From NCBI GenBank assembly GCA_051453625.1, contig JBOZIK010000001.1:245965525-246029524 (forward strand): a stretch of 64,000 nucleotides of DNA, written 5' to 3'. Shown here piece by piece: positions 1-11,413 of this stretch; positions within the stretch are counted from its first letter, which is position 1; each line of letters opens with the position of its first letter. Made by a program: the position numbers and the translations under genes. Origin of the DNA: Welwitschia mirabilis (taxonomy: Eukaryota; Gnetophyta; Gnetopsida; Welwitschiales). The notes under the pieces were generated by a model. It was not told the DNA's origin. It searched no databases and was given only the letters and a program-made list of their open reading frames with translations.

Positions 1-110
1 GAGATTCAACATCAGCAGAGTTTGAAGGGTCGCCAAGCTGAGCACCCATCTTGGATTTGCTCAGTGGAAATGAATGCAGTGTGATATCAACGAGCTATTA
101 ATCAGAGCGT

Positions 111-360
111 CTTCCACCATACAAGGCAAGATTGAAATGGAAGATACGTGGAATAAGGTGCCCAGCATGACGGAGACTGATGGTTGATGAGTAATGAAAC
201 GTGAACTACCCAACACCAATTATAAAAGTCATGATGCGTGGAATAAAGCAAGACATGAACAGTTATGACTGAATCGGACCAATGAAACGCGCAGGAATAG
301 GGACCCTACTCACCTTATTCCACGTATTCTCCAATTCAATCTTGTCGTGTACGTTGAAAG
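111..360. mobile_element. Fold-back / MITE-like element with 50-bp inverted arms
   Basis: Positions 111-160 are the reverse complement of 311-360 without any indel; I count 42 of 50 matching positions, and the innermost ten are perfect. The 150-bp loop has no coding potential that I recognise. The patch is clearly more GC-rich than the DNA that follows. The arms could form a long hairpin, as in fold-back transposons, MITEs or hairpin small-RNA loci. I see no convincing target-site duplication outside the arms, so the element type is open. The symmetry is seen directly; the mobile-element reading is inference. Confidence 0.6.
144..294. repeat. Internal direct repeat inside the fold-back element
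   Basis: The segment from 144 to about 205 recurs, diverged, from 233 to 294. Both copies begin with GAT(A/G)CGTGGAATAA and end near GTAATGAAACG or CCAATGAAACG, about 89 bp apart. The inner end of the left arm therefore occurs three times: twice directly and once inverted in the right arm. This suggests the element grew by partial tandem duplication. Confidence 0.45.
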
Positions 361-2959
361 GAGACTTAATAAATAAGTTGTTGCTATCACATTGCATTCA
401 TTTTCATTCAGCCAATGATTGATGGATTACATGCGTGAGTGTTAGATCCTACAAGACTTAGATTAATCACTTTTGATTTTGAGGGACCGAGTTACCAAAT
501 GAATGTTAACAAACTTTTCGAAATACTCCTCTTTTTACCCTCTCAAACATTCTCAAATTTCTTATTAGCTTTGTTTACTTTCTTTGTATCCAATAGGACA
601 GGTCTATATAACGTAATTTCTATTTAAAGTAATTTAATGTTGGTTAAAAATACTCAGTTTAAGATTCCATTAGAGTTATCAAAGAAGAGTAAAATTGCAG
701 CATAAACATAGCAATCAAAAGCCAAGAGGGGGCAAAAAAGTAACAAAGAGATAAAATTTAACAAAAACAAAAGTTAAGCGAGTTCAAAAGTGAGAGGTAA
801 AGGCTATATAGGAAAAATGTTCACAGTTTCAACCAATCCAAATTGGATTAATGATTTCCCTTGGAGCAGAGTTTTTTAACCGTAGTAGAAGCTACGTTCT
901 CAAGAGAACAAGGGGACTTTGAATTCACAGTGTTCTCCAATTGAGGCACACACTTATGCAAGTGGCCATATCAGAAAGAGACGAGGTATAAGGCTTTTTT
1001 CATGGTAGTGAACATTCTTTCAAAATTTTCATCATATTTATTTTAACATTCACATTAGATTATTTGACTAGATTTGCTTATTATGGGATTTGTTGGCTAA
1101 CTTCTATAGATCCCACATGGCAGGCACTTTCTGTATGCGAAGACCTCATTGTGAAACAAGCCTTACAAACTGAGTGATATGGAGATTAACACGCTAAAGA
1201 AGAGGAAGAGTGATTAGAGGAGCTAGGTTCATAACTAAGTCATCATTTTTATTGGAGGTATAAAGTCTAGGTATGAGGTATTTCATAATGGGTATACAAT
1301 AATCACCATAAAGGATGGGAAAAGAAGAGGTTTCTCTAATTATCAACAAAAATCCAAACATGAGGAGAGAATAGATTCTTCCAATCATTAGCATTATTCT
1401 ATTTTTAAGTGATGACATTAAGCTGTAGGTTTACCTAGGCCATACATTTAGAATGTGATAATCTTCACAACCACCATGACCACTATGATAGCTACCATAA
1501 TTGCAAGGGTATGATTAGGTACTCTAACATTAGGATGTGAATATTGGTTGTGACTGTGGAGTCCAAACCATTCTTAAAAGTGCTAGGCTCATCTGTCTAT
1601 TAAGAGGTAATCTTAGAAGTGCTGGAGGTCTAGTAGTAAAGAACATCCATGAAATGATTATGATGTAGTGAAAGATGATTTAGAAAAGAGATAATATATA
1701 ACTAGGCATAGGAAAGGCATAGATAAGCTAATATATTTTGATTTGAATGTTCATTTTGAAATAGATTATGACATCTAGCTCTTCAAGTGGTATGAAAGAA
1801 ATTCAAAAGAAAAATCTAATTTATTATGAAAAGGATTGAAAATGTTAAAAAAAAAAAGAAGAAGTTCTTGTCATAAAACCAAACAACCGCTACATTTGGC
1901 TTTAAAAAGAAATACTAAAATGGCATAATAAGAGAATATGCCTTGCTACCTCTTCATCCCATAAAACATGCACTATCTGTTTGAAGTGAAATGTAACCTA
2001 GGTCTAATACATAAGACATTCAAGGCTAAGAAAAAAGTAGCTAGAATTTACTTTGTAGCCATCATGGCTTTTTCAAGATATTTAAAGAAGATTTTATAGT
2101 TTACTTCAAATGTATCTAGATATCCTTTGGAGTTAAGATAAAAAATATGATGGTTTGCATCATTAAGATCCTAAGAGTATCTTTATTTAATAATTTAGAT
2201 AATTTTTCCTCCTACAATCCTAAAAGATCCAATCAAATATATGAACCTTATGCATTTAGGAAGTTTCTAGATTATAAGAAGCTAAGGACTTATCTATAAT
2301 ATCATGCTCGACATTTGTGAGTGATGATAGCTAACAACCTTAAGATGATGCTATGAGAAAATTCTTCTTTGATATAAGCTAGTTAAGATTTCATTGTGAA
2401 AATTCTAAGAGAAATAAGGAACTATTCATTATAAATTCAAGGAATTCTAAAGAGAGAAGTGATATATAATGAAATTAAAGGAGTTGCATTAGATAAAATT
2501 CCATTAAATTACCTAGATTCAGTAAAGTTAGATAAGTCCCATGTAATGGAAGCTTAAACTTAGGGAGAAAAAGATCTATCCAATATATAATATATTAATT
2601 AGCTTATTTTTTCACTAGAATGGCCTACATATGATTAGGAAATAACTGTTTAGATGATTTATTTCCTTGAAAAAATGAAAAATCTAGTTTATAACTAAAA
2701 CTTTAGCTAGGTTGACTATACTTCTTATTCCAAGGTCTTCTTTAGGCTTAAAGTATTAAGTAACTTATCAATTAATTCTTGAAAAATCCTAGACAACTTG
2801 TTGAACCATTCTTGAAAAAAGAAAAAACAAATCTTCTTATTAATGAGTCAAAATGCTTTTCGGCATGAGCTAAAGGAGCCAAGGATGATGAAGATACATG
2901 GAGTAAGAAGAAAATATTTTCTTATTAATAACAAGTTTTCTAATTGTTTTAGGCTAGGA
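361..2959. other. No gene seen; AT-rich intergenic DNA
   Basis: This stretch has no recognisable protein, RNA gene or repeat boundary. The only ATG-started frame of note is a 74-codon minus frame at 1194-1418, which resembles nothing I know. Short A-runs and scattered stop codons in all frames are typical of decayed intergenic plant DNA. Confidence 0.6.
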
Positions 2960-3815
2960 TTTTACAAATAAAAACTATATCCTTCATTGTAGAAAGGTCC
3001 CAGTGTCATTCTCTCCTTAGGGGGAAAAAATTGTAATAATATTTAATAAAACAAGCATAAAACAAATGAAAAGAATACAATAAAAGAAAAAGAAAGAAAA
3101 AAAATGTAATAAATCTATGAACAGAACATAAATTCTAGAATCTAGCATGAATAAAACAACAATGGCAAGATTTGTTCAACAAAAATAAACTTGCTCTATT
3201 ATAAAACTGAAAATGTTAAGGTTTATCAACACTCAAGCATGCTAATGTAATCTCATTTATTATACAAGTATTTGTAGAGATGTCAAATCATCTTAGATCT
3301 CATAGCATATTTGTATAAGCATGGGAAATAGGATGAAATTCACAAAGACCATAAAAAATAGTATAAACTATGAACTAATATGTAAACATAAAGAAATTAC
3401 TCAAAAATAATATAAAGATCAACATATTTTAGTACAACAAGAAGCCTAATAAGTAGGTAAAACATCCACATTTACTATTAAAAATATTTCGCTTAAGATT
3501 AACTACTATTTCTTTGACATATCAAAAACATTAAAACTATATCACTACCCAAACTTAAAATCAAAATATTGAATCTAAGAACAACAATAGTTTATTAATG
3601 AAATAGAGTAAAGCTATAATATATAAAGAGAAAACATTAAGATATAACTAAAATGTCATGCTAGCCTTAAAAGCTAGCTGATCCTAAAATAATGATTTAG
3701 AAAGAAGGCATAGAAAGCATTAGTCTTAACATAAAGTACAATCACATTAGTCCTTGTCCAAGCATACATATTTTACACAATGGGATGATAGACCTTTTTT
3801 ATAGTAAAGGCTAGG

Positions 3816-3935
3816 ATTAAAGTGGTCAAAGTCTTTATCTTTTAGTAGTTGGTTGGGTGGTTAAGGTTTTATCTTCTAGCATTAAGTCAAGTTATTGAGG
3901 TTTTACCTTCTAGTATTTGATGGACTAGATTATTA
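3816..3935. repeat. Three imperfect ~38-40 bp tandem units in the family Y leader
   Basis: Units resembling GGTTTTATCTTCTAG followed by an ATTTGGTGGA-like or GGTTGGGTGG-like motif repeat about three times just internal to the primer-binding site. The same array is present, better preserved, at 26665-26780 in the other Y copy, so it belongs to the element leader and is not a local expansion. Confidence 0.45.
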
Positions 3936-3999
3936 TGATGATTTTAATACCTATTATTCAAGGAAGGATTGCTTTAAAAACTAGTTCCATCATCACATA

Positions 4000-4011
4000 T
4001 CTCTAATACCA
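4000..4011 (-). other. Primer-binding site, initiator tRNA-Met type (decayed)
   Basis: The plus strand reads TCTCTAATACCA. The reverse complement of the canonical plant site TGGTATCAGAGC is GCTCTGATACCA, so 10 of 12 positions match. One of the two changes is G to A. It lies one base from the LTR edge at 4013. Confidence 0.6.
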
Positions 4012-4012
4012 T

Positions 4013-4395
4013 TGTTATTTTGTAAAGGATTGGTAATTTTATAGCTAATGGTAATGACAGATTTTAATGTAGTAAATGACTAAATCCATAACTATAAACC
4101 TCTTACTTCTTCATGACAAATCTAAGAAGTATGTTTTGAGTCAACTTTCCCTAACTAATTGGTACTTTCATACAGGTAACTGATGCCATTAGATTTTTAT
4201 GCTAGTTCACCTTCTTCTTGTAAAACATGCTTCAACATACAACTAAATATCTAAAAACATTATGGAAAAATACAAAAGTCCATGCATGATATTAAGAAGG
4301 GTAAAAGACATATTTTTATGATTAAATTAGTTAAACTAATGTCTTTTTTAATAATAAATAATACTAAAATAAATGATAATTTTTACAGCTTAACA
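4013..4395 (-). repeat. LTR of family Y (383 bp)
   Basis: Read on the minus strand the block begins TGTTAAG and ends ATAACA, giving the short inverted termini TGTTA/TAACA expected of an LTR. A primer-binding site follows directly at 4011-4000. The equivalent block at about 26865-27252 ends at the same TTAACA. Only one LTR per copy is identified. Confidence 0.6.
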
Positions 4396-5167
4396 CACCT
4401 TGTAACTAATGTTTTAGAAGTCTATTAGCAAAAAGTTGATAATGAATGACTAACATGAAAAAATTTATAAATAAAACCATTTAAGAATAATGTGAAAATG
4501 ACAAAACTTATAGAATTATAACCAATATTTTAAAAAGTATTGCATGAAAATAATTTTACGTGCAAATGTCATACCCCTAATCAAAGTTGAATCTTGCCTT
4601 AAAGTTTAGAAAGATAGAAAAATAAATGCAGAATTTGAGAATAAATGAATTTAAACATTAGGAAAAACATGCTTCATTTGCTACAGCTAGAAAAAAGAAG
4701 AGAAAAACAATGCANNNNNNNNNNNNNNNNNNNNNNNNNNNNNNNNNNNNNNNNNNNNNNNNNNNNNNNNNNNNNNNNNNNNNNNNNNNNNNNNNNNNNN
4801 NNNNNNNNNNNNNNTGATAAATAATAATAAAATACTTAAATGATAATTTTTACAGCTTAACACACCTTGTAACTAATGTTTTAGCAGTCTATTAGCAAAA
4901 AGTTGATAATGAATGACTAACATGAAAAAAATTCTAAATAAAAACATTTACGAATAATGTGAAAATGACAAAACTTATAGAATTATAACCAATATTTTAA
5001 AAAGTGTTGCATGAAAATAATTTTACGTGCAAATGTCATACCCCAATCAAAGTTGAATCTTGCCTTAAAGTTTAAAAAGATAGAAAAATAAATGCAGAAT
5101 TTGAGAATAAATTANNNNNNNNNNGATTCATTTGCTACAGCTAGAAAAAAGAAGATAAAAACAATGC
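4345..5167. repeat. Suffix-prefix duplication across a 100-N gap (4715-4814)
   Basis: Sequence 4345-4714 starts again at 4815 and runs to 5167, where it passes the point at which the first copy hit the gap. Over a hand-aligned stretch of roughly 230 bases I count about nine differences (about 96% identity). Copy 1 ends at the gap and copy 2 begins at it, as for two overlapping contigs that were not merged. A further 10-N run sits at 5115-5124 within copy 2. Confidence 0.75.
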
Positions 5168-7234
5168 AAAGTAATGCTAAAAAATATATGCAATGCATAA
5201 GGCCTAAAATGATGCATAAAGTAAAACGAAACTCCTATGAGAAATGCCTAAGTGATGAGACTCTACGATTGATTGTTATATATGAAAGGAATAAATAGAA
5301 AGGAAAGATGAGGAGTTTAAAATGTAAAAATGAAGAAAAAGATAAAAATGAAGATGCTAAAATAACTCATAAAAGAAGAGATCTCATCACAACACACACT
5401 AATGTTCTTTCAAGTANNNNNNNNNNNNNNNNNNNNNNNNNNNNNNNNNNNNNNNNNNNNNNNNNNNNNNNNNNNNNNNNNNNNNNNNNNNNNNNNNNNN
5501 NNNNNNNNNNNNNNNNAAGTATGCTTTCTTATAGAGATGGAATGGTGAATGCATCTAATATAAAATGTTGAAATGAATGGAAATGAAATGAATGAAAATG
5601 AAACTATAACTTTACATGCATGTTATAAATGAAAGAAACCATCATTTAAGATAATTACCTTATTTCTTGATTTTTGTTTTTTTACTTCAAATTGATTTAA
5701 CAGATCTAAATGTCATGCAAGTAAGGTATGAATCAAGTAAACTAATGTAAATTTAAGACTAGTAAATAAATACTAAGTATAATTGTTAAAGAAAGTGAAA
5801 AAAAGATCTTCAATTCTGATCTTAGTTTTCTTTCCAAATTTTTACCTCTATCATAATTAGTACCTTTTGTTTTAATCATTTTAATCTCATTTAGCATATA
5901 GTATTATTGCACTTTCTTCCATTAGAGTTAAACATTTTGTGTGTTAAGAATTTAGTACTACATTACCAACCAAGATTTATATCCCTGATGCAATTGCATG
6001 TGTCATTAGTAGATTATTAGGACTACATTCTTGGTGAATGTTTTTATTCTTAATGTAGTTAACTAAACCAAATGAAAGAAATTAAAAAGGAAAATTTGCT
6101 TTTAGAGAAGAGATGGTTTTTTTTATTTTGATGCTCTTTCTCACATTTATCATTTTTTATACAAACATAAGAGGGATCATTGACTCCTTAGAATAATAAA
6201 TAAATAATATTATTTTTATAAATGCTTAATTAAAAAGAATATCACATGAAAGTAGAAATTCCACCTTTTCATCCATTGATGTTTTCCAAATTAAAGACCT
6301 TAGGTAAATACAAACCTTAATAACTTAACTCAAATAAAAGTAACATTATCTTGGAAACAATAAATGAACCTAGTCTCAAGTAACTCTTGGAATGATAAGA
6401 AGATCACTTATTATTGTTTATGATTATTGAAGGCCATCAACGAGGGGCACTAATCTTAAAAAAATTTAAGTATGTAAGAGGATGCGATAATTTATACGTT
6501 TTATGGTATTGTTTAGAAATGGAATAGGTGGATGGCTAGTGAGTCTTATGAACTAAAGCCAATATGAAAGAAGTGGATGATAAGGTTTAACGTGGTGATG
6601 GCTTATTTTGTGATATGCACGGAGCTTGAAATTACCTATGGGCAATGACTTAAGGTAATGATTACATAGGTAGTAATGCTTAGGTGATTTCATGAGAGAT
6701 ACATTATCAGGTAATAGTAGTTTTATTGTTAATGCAACTCTCCATCCTAAGTCTAATTTACAAGAAAAATCTAATCTAAAACCATATAATAAAATTAAAA
6801 ATTCTTCACAATAGGATTTTTCAAGGTGTGACATGGGTAATAGCTTAAGGATATAGAAATATGAATCTCAAGAATATGATGGATAACATTGGGTAAAATG
6901 GTGATGAACTAAAAGATAATCCAAGTAAATCTTCACATATGAATTTATGAAATTAGAGGTATAATTAATGTAATTAGTAAATTATATGCATTTAAAGTCT
7001 ANNNNNNNACATCCTTTAGCTTATTTATGCTTTCTTAACAAGTCTTGTAAGATATCATCTTGAGGGGAAGATAAAAGAGAGTTGTAAACCATTAGACAAA
7101 GTGAATTTTCATTGAGAACATGATGCTTAGAATCATTAGAAATTGATTTTAAAGCTAAGAAAGGTTTGTCTTCTTGAAAAACCCTTGAATCTTAATCTAA
7201 AGATAAAGATGAAATAGAGTGATGAAAATGTTCT
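5168..7234. other. No gene seen; AT-rich DNA with a 100-N gap (5417-5516) and a 7-N gap (7002-7008)
   Basis: A 93-codon minus frame at 6553-6834 is open, but its product resembles nothing I recognise. This is one of the few 100-N gaps without an obvious flanking duplication; only AAGTA is shared across it. Confidence 0.55.
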
Positions 7235-8802
7235 GAAGGAGAAAACAATTATACATATGTTAGTTTATGGATGAATTCTTCTTTAATGTTCCCTTTTTTA
7301 GTATCTTAGCACCATGCATCAGGTGTGCTATAGTGTGCTATTAATCTTGAGTCTATCGGCATGCTGACACCTCTGTTTCTCACTATTTTCTTTCTGTTAC
7401 ATTGTGATCTAGTGTGCTTACTTTCTATAATGTGTCTTTCAGTAACTTGTTCTTAATCATTATGGTTTTCCAGGCTGTTAATGCTTTGCACTTGATCACC
7501 TTCCACTTGGTGCTGTGCACCTACCCACCACTCCTTATGTGTTGTTACCTGTGTATGTGCTTATTTGCCAATTCTCTCCTAGTACTTATAGCTTACTTAA
7601 CCACCTCATTGTGTAGCCCTATCTCTTTACTAGCATCCACGTTATACATCTAAGAATGAGTTATANNNNNNNNNNNNNNNNNNNNNNNNNNNNNNNNNNN
7701 NNNNNNNNNNNNNNNNNNNNNNNNNNNNNNNNNNNNNNNNNNNNNNNNNNNNNNNNNNNNNNNNNNNNNNNNNNNNNNNNNNNNNNNNNNNNNNNNNNNN
7801 NNNNNNNNNNNNNNNNNNNNNNNNNNNNNNNNNNNNNNNNNNNNNNNNNNNNNNNNNNNNNNNNNNNNNNNNNNNNNNNNNNNNNNNNNNNNNNNNNNNN
7901 NNNNNNNNNNNNNNNNNNNNNNNNNNNNNNNNNNNNNNNNNNNNNNNNNNNNNNNNNNNNNNNNNNNNNNNNNNNNNNNNNNNNNNNNNNNNNNNNNNNN
8001 NNNNNNNNNNNNNNNNNNNNNNNNNNNNNNNNNNNNNNNNNNNNNNNNNNNNNNNNNNNNNNNNNNNNNNNNNNNNNNNNNNNNNNNNNNNNNNNNNNNN
8101 NNNNNNNNNNNNNNNNNNNNNNNNNNNNNNNNNNNNNNNNNNNNNNNNNNNNNNNNNNNNNNNNNNNNNNNNNNNNNNNNNNNNNNNNNNNNNNNNNNNN
8201 NNNNNNNNNNNNNNNNNNNNNNNNNNNNNNNNNNNNNNNNNNNNNNNNNNNNNNNNNNNNNNNNNNNNNNNNNNNNNNNNNNNNNNNNNNNNNNNNNNNN
8301 NNNNNNNNNNNNNNNNNNNNNNNNNNNNNNNNNNNNNNNNNNNNNNNNNNNNNNNNNNNNNNNNNNNNNNATACATATGTTAGATTATGGATGAATTCTT
8401 CTTTAATGTTCTCTTTTTTAGTATCTTAACACCATGCATCAGGTGTGCTATAGTGTGCTATTAATCTTGAGTCCATTGCCATGCATCACTGTTTTCTTTC
8501 TGTTGCACTGTGATCCAGTGTGCTTACTTTCTATAATGTGCCTTTCAGTAACTTGTTCTTGGCTATTATGGTTTTCCAAGCTGTTAATGTTTCACACTTG
8601 ATCACCTGTCACTTGGTGTTGTGTACCTACCCACCCCTACTTATGTGTTATTACCTATGTGTGTGCTTATTTGTCAATTCTCTCCTAGTACTTATAGCTC
8701 ACTTATCCACCTCATTGTATAGCCCTATCTCTTTGCTAAAATCCACATTATACATCTAAGAATGAGTTATACATATAAGAAGGAGGAAACAATTATACAT
8801 AT
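7235..8802. repeat. Tandem repeat, ~424-bp unit, interrupted by a 705-N gap
   Basis: Sequence 7251-7665 recurs at 8371-8770 with about a 14-bp length difference near 7360. The boundary motif GAAGGAGAAAACAATTATAC at 7235 recurs with one change at 8779, after the second unit, so units are joined head to tail. From 8371 to 8795 the period is 424 bp. The gap (7666-8370) has room for part or all of further units. The unit is visibly richer in GC than its surroundings. I do not recognise it. Confidence 0.6.
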
Positions 8803-9169
8803 CTTAATTAAAGGTACTAAGAATTTGAGTAGTCTTTTTTTTTTTTAATTATTAAATATTTTTCTCAAGCCTTTACAAGTGGAAGAGGTTTATTAATTAA
8901 AATGCTATTAGTTTTAGTTTATGTGTGTTTAAGCTTTCATGAATTTTTTAAGAGTTTCTTATAAGGAATTTGAAGAATAGTTTTGAGTTTTATAAGATGA
9001 AGGATGTTGATTAAATGATGTAAAATATAGAAAAAAGGATGAAGGATATTTAAGAGAAAATGTGGAATAAGGATTAGAGGGTAAAGAGTATTAGCAAGAT
9101 GATGAGGAATATGAGAATAATGGAAAACATAGGACATAAGTATTATATTAAAAATAAGGATTTTCAAAC
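8803..9169. other. No gene seen; short poly-T tract
   Basis: A poly-T run lies at about 8836-8848. The minus strand of 8937-9200 is rich in Pro, Tyr and Ser codons in one interrupted frame and continues into the family X leader, so it may be the remnant of an element-encoded N-terminal region. Nothing intact remains. Confidence 0.4.
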
Positions 9170-9523
9170 ATAGAACCATAAGGAGGTTCATCTATGTATG
9201 AAGGAGGTTCTATATGTTAAAGATAATCTCTTACATTTTTCCTAATGTTAGAAAAATTCTGATGTTAGAAATGGAAAGAGTTGTCTTCAAAGAAGAACAA
9301 AGGATTTACTTGGAATACTTCATTAGATCAACTCCTAGAAAATAGACTATTTTTGTAATCAACATATAGCTCTATTTAGAGTTTATAAAACATTATTTAT
9401 AGTTATCCTTTAGGATTAAGTTTTAATTATATGCAATTCTATCATGTTTCAAAAGGTGGTCAATATTAAAAAAATTAAGAGAAGTGTGTAATGTTTAAAA
9501 TCTACATTTAAAATATTTAACTT

Positions 9524-9535
9524 ACTATGATACCA
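9524..9535 (-). other. Primer-binding site, tRNA-iMet type (family X)
   Basis: The plus strand reads ACTATGATACCA, 10 of 12 matches to GCTCTGATACCA. It is followed after a short spacer by the LTR edge TGTAATGTCC. Confidence 0.6.
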
Positions 9536-10159
9536 AGATGTAATGTCCAATATTTTAAGCTCAATTTACCTGATTATAGATAAGAATCATGTACTAATAT
9601 TGTTAAACTTTAGTACTTACTAAATATAATTCAAAACTAAGAAATAAATTTAGATTAATATCCCAGTGAAACTTATTAGAGGTATCTTAAATGAGCATNN
9701 NNNNNNNNNNNNNNNNNNNNNNNNNNNNNNNNNNNNNNNNNNNNNNNNNNNNNNNNNNNNNNNNNNNNNNNNNNNNNNNNNNNNNNNNNNNNNNNNNNAA
9801 ACGTAGAATTGTAAGGAGTTTCATCTAATGTATGAAGGAGGTTATATATGTTAAAGATAATCTCTTACATTTTACCTAATGTTAGAAAACTTTAGATGTT
9901 AGAAATAGAAAGGGTTGTATTCAAATAAGAACAAAGGATTTACTTGAAATACTTTACTAGACAAACGTTTAGAAAATAGACTATTTTTGTAATCTGCATA
10001 AAGCTCTATTTAGAGTTTATAAAACATTCTTTATAGTTATCCTTTAGGATTAAGTTTTAATCATATGAAATTCTATCATGTTTCAGAAGGTGGTCAATAT
10101 TTTAAAAAAATTAAGAGAAGTGTGTAATATTTAAAATATACATTTAAAATATTTAACTT

Positions 10160-10171
10160 ACTCTAATACCA
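10160..10171 (-). other. Primer-binding site, tRNA-iMet type (family X)
   Basis: The plus strand reads ACTCTAATACCA, 10 of 12 matches to GCTCTGATACCA; both changes are G to A. The LTR edge begins at 10175. Confidence 0.65.
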
Positions 10172-10399
10172 AAATGTAATGTCCAATGTTTTAAGCTCAA
10201 TTCACCTAACTATAGATAAGAATCATGTACTAATCTTGTCAAAATTTAGCACTTACTAAATATAATTCAAAACTAAGAAATAAATTGAAATTAATATCCT
10301 AGTGAAACTTATTTAATGTATCTTAAATGAGTACACATGAAGAGAAAACCACGTAGTCTAAATAAGTCCTATAGGAATAGTCAAGAGTCCATGGCAATA

Positions 10400-10450
10400 T
10401 ATCATCACTAAGATTTGAAATCAAAACCTTCTAGATAACTTTCTAATCAC
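10400..10450 (-). other. Second tRNA-like relic in family X
   Basis: The minus strand carries a box-B-like GATTTCAAATC near 10415-10404. The better preserved equivalent at 19385-19440 reads GGTTTCAAATCC, preceded by TGATGAAGTGATTAAG, a weak box A. It is decayed and is called mainly because two copies show the same layout. Confidence 0.3.
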
Positions 10451-11359
10451 TTCATAATACTCACTTAAGCATAATAATACTTGATCTTATAATGGAAGTT
10501 TAGATAAGACTGATGTTAGTTATATTAATAAGGATTACACATGTCAATAGTTGTCAAAACTATGACTAGGAGAAAACACATGAAAGGGAATAAATTGGCT
10601 ACAAAAGCTAGTGTAGATAATGGCTAATAGAAGAAAGGGAGAAAATGGAACTTCAAATTATTAATTTGACAATTTTACTTCATCCTCGTGTTTTTATAAG
10701 ATCTTTTTATTCAGAATGATGGCTGGCACTCACTGTGTAATTCGATTAATCTTAACATAGAGGGTGATAAGAAATGGTAGGGAGTTTAGAATTTATAAAC
10801 AATGGAAGTGGGTAATTTTATTAGTCTACTAGTTAATATGAGTGAAGGGTCTATGAGGTATTTCATCCTAGAGAAGGGAAAAAAATAATTGGTTATCATC
10901 TTACATACAAGAAAAGGAAGAAAGCAGCTTGTAACATCTTAGTGCATGCACCAAGAGGATAATCAAAAAAGAGGATAACCTATTTTATGATGGATAGACA
11001 ATAATCCATAAAAATAAGAGTAGTGGCTAGGATAAAATATAATATACATGGAAGAAATAACCATTATTCATGAGGTGTGCCTACAAGAATATAGGGGTAG
11101 TAAAAATTTTAGAGTATGTCTCTATTAGAAACTTCATAAGGAAAGAGGAGGAAATAAATTATTAAGAGGGGAAGCTTGTAGTTGCCAACATAAATTTATC
11201 AGTTAATATAATGGAATTCAACTTGAATTATGAGAGTGTAACTTAAATTATAGGGGTCTACATGACAAGGTAGTAATTTATTAATTAGATCAATGTGCTA
11301 GTCCTAGAAATTATACATTGATTGTAACCTAATTATTAACTTAAAATTTACATCTAAAA

Positions 11360-11413
11360 GACTTGAACTCATGACTTATCATTAAACTCTTAGTTAACTT
11401 AACCATTGTGCTA
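11360..11413 (-). other. tRNA-derived box A / box B pair (SINE-like relic)
   Basis: On the minus strand 11413-11403 reads TAGCACAATGG, one change from the Pol III box A consensus TRGCNNAGTGG. After 32 bp, 11370-11360 reads GAGTTCAAGTC, a decayed box B (GGTTCGANTCC). The spacing is normal for a tRNA gene. No tRNA cloverleaf is intact. The pair recurs at 20310-20363 and 21893-21946 because it is part of the family X repeat. Confidence 0.5.

Larger units (their letters stand above)
2960..4395 (-). mobile_element. LTR-retrotransposon relic, family Y, copy 1
   Basis: This block is homologous to 24555-25376 and to about 25790-27252. On the minus strand it reads as LTR (4395 down to 4013), primer-binding site (4011 down to 4000), then internal sequence down to about 2960. 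No gag or pol is recognisable, so it is a truncated or non-autonomous copy. The homology between copies stops exactly at TTAACA (4390-4395 and 27247-27252), which supports that point as the outer LTR edge. The second LTR of this copy was not found. Confidence 0.6.

Noticed and set aside
439-627. 62-codon plus frame
   Set aside because: Starts with GTG, no recognisable product, AT-rich DNA; not a eukaryotic gene.
1194-1418. 74-codon minus ATG frame
   Set aside because: No recognisable domain, no splice or promoter context; the length is within chance for 64 kb.
6553-6834. 93-codon minus frame
   Set aside because: Open, but no recognisable domain and no second copy to test conservation; not called as a gene.
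7414-8759. Pair of 79-codon frames (7414-7653 and 8520-8759) conserved between tandem units
   Set aside because: Starts are GTG; 12 of 79 residues differ, several non-conservatively (for example Ala to Lys). No sign of protein-level constraint.
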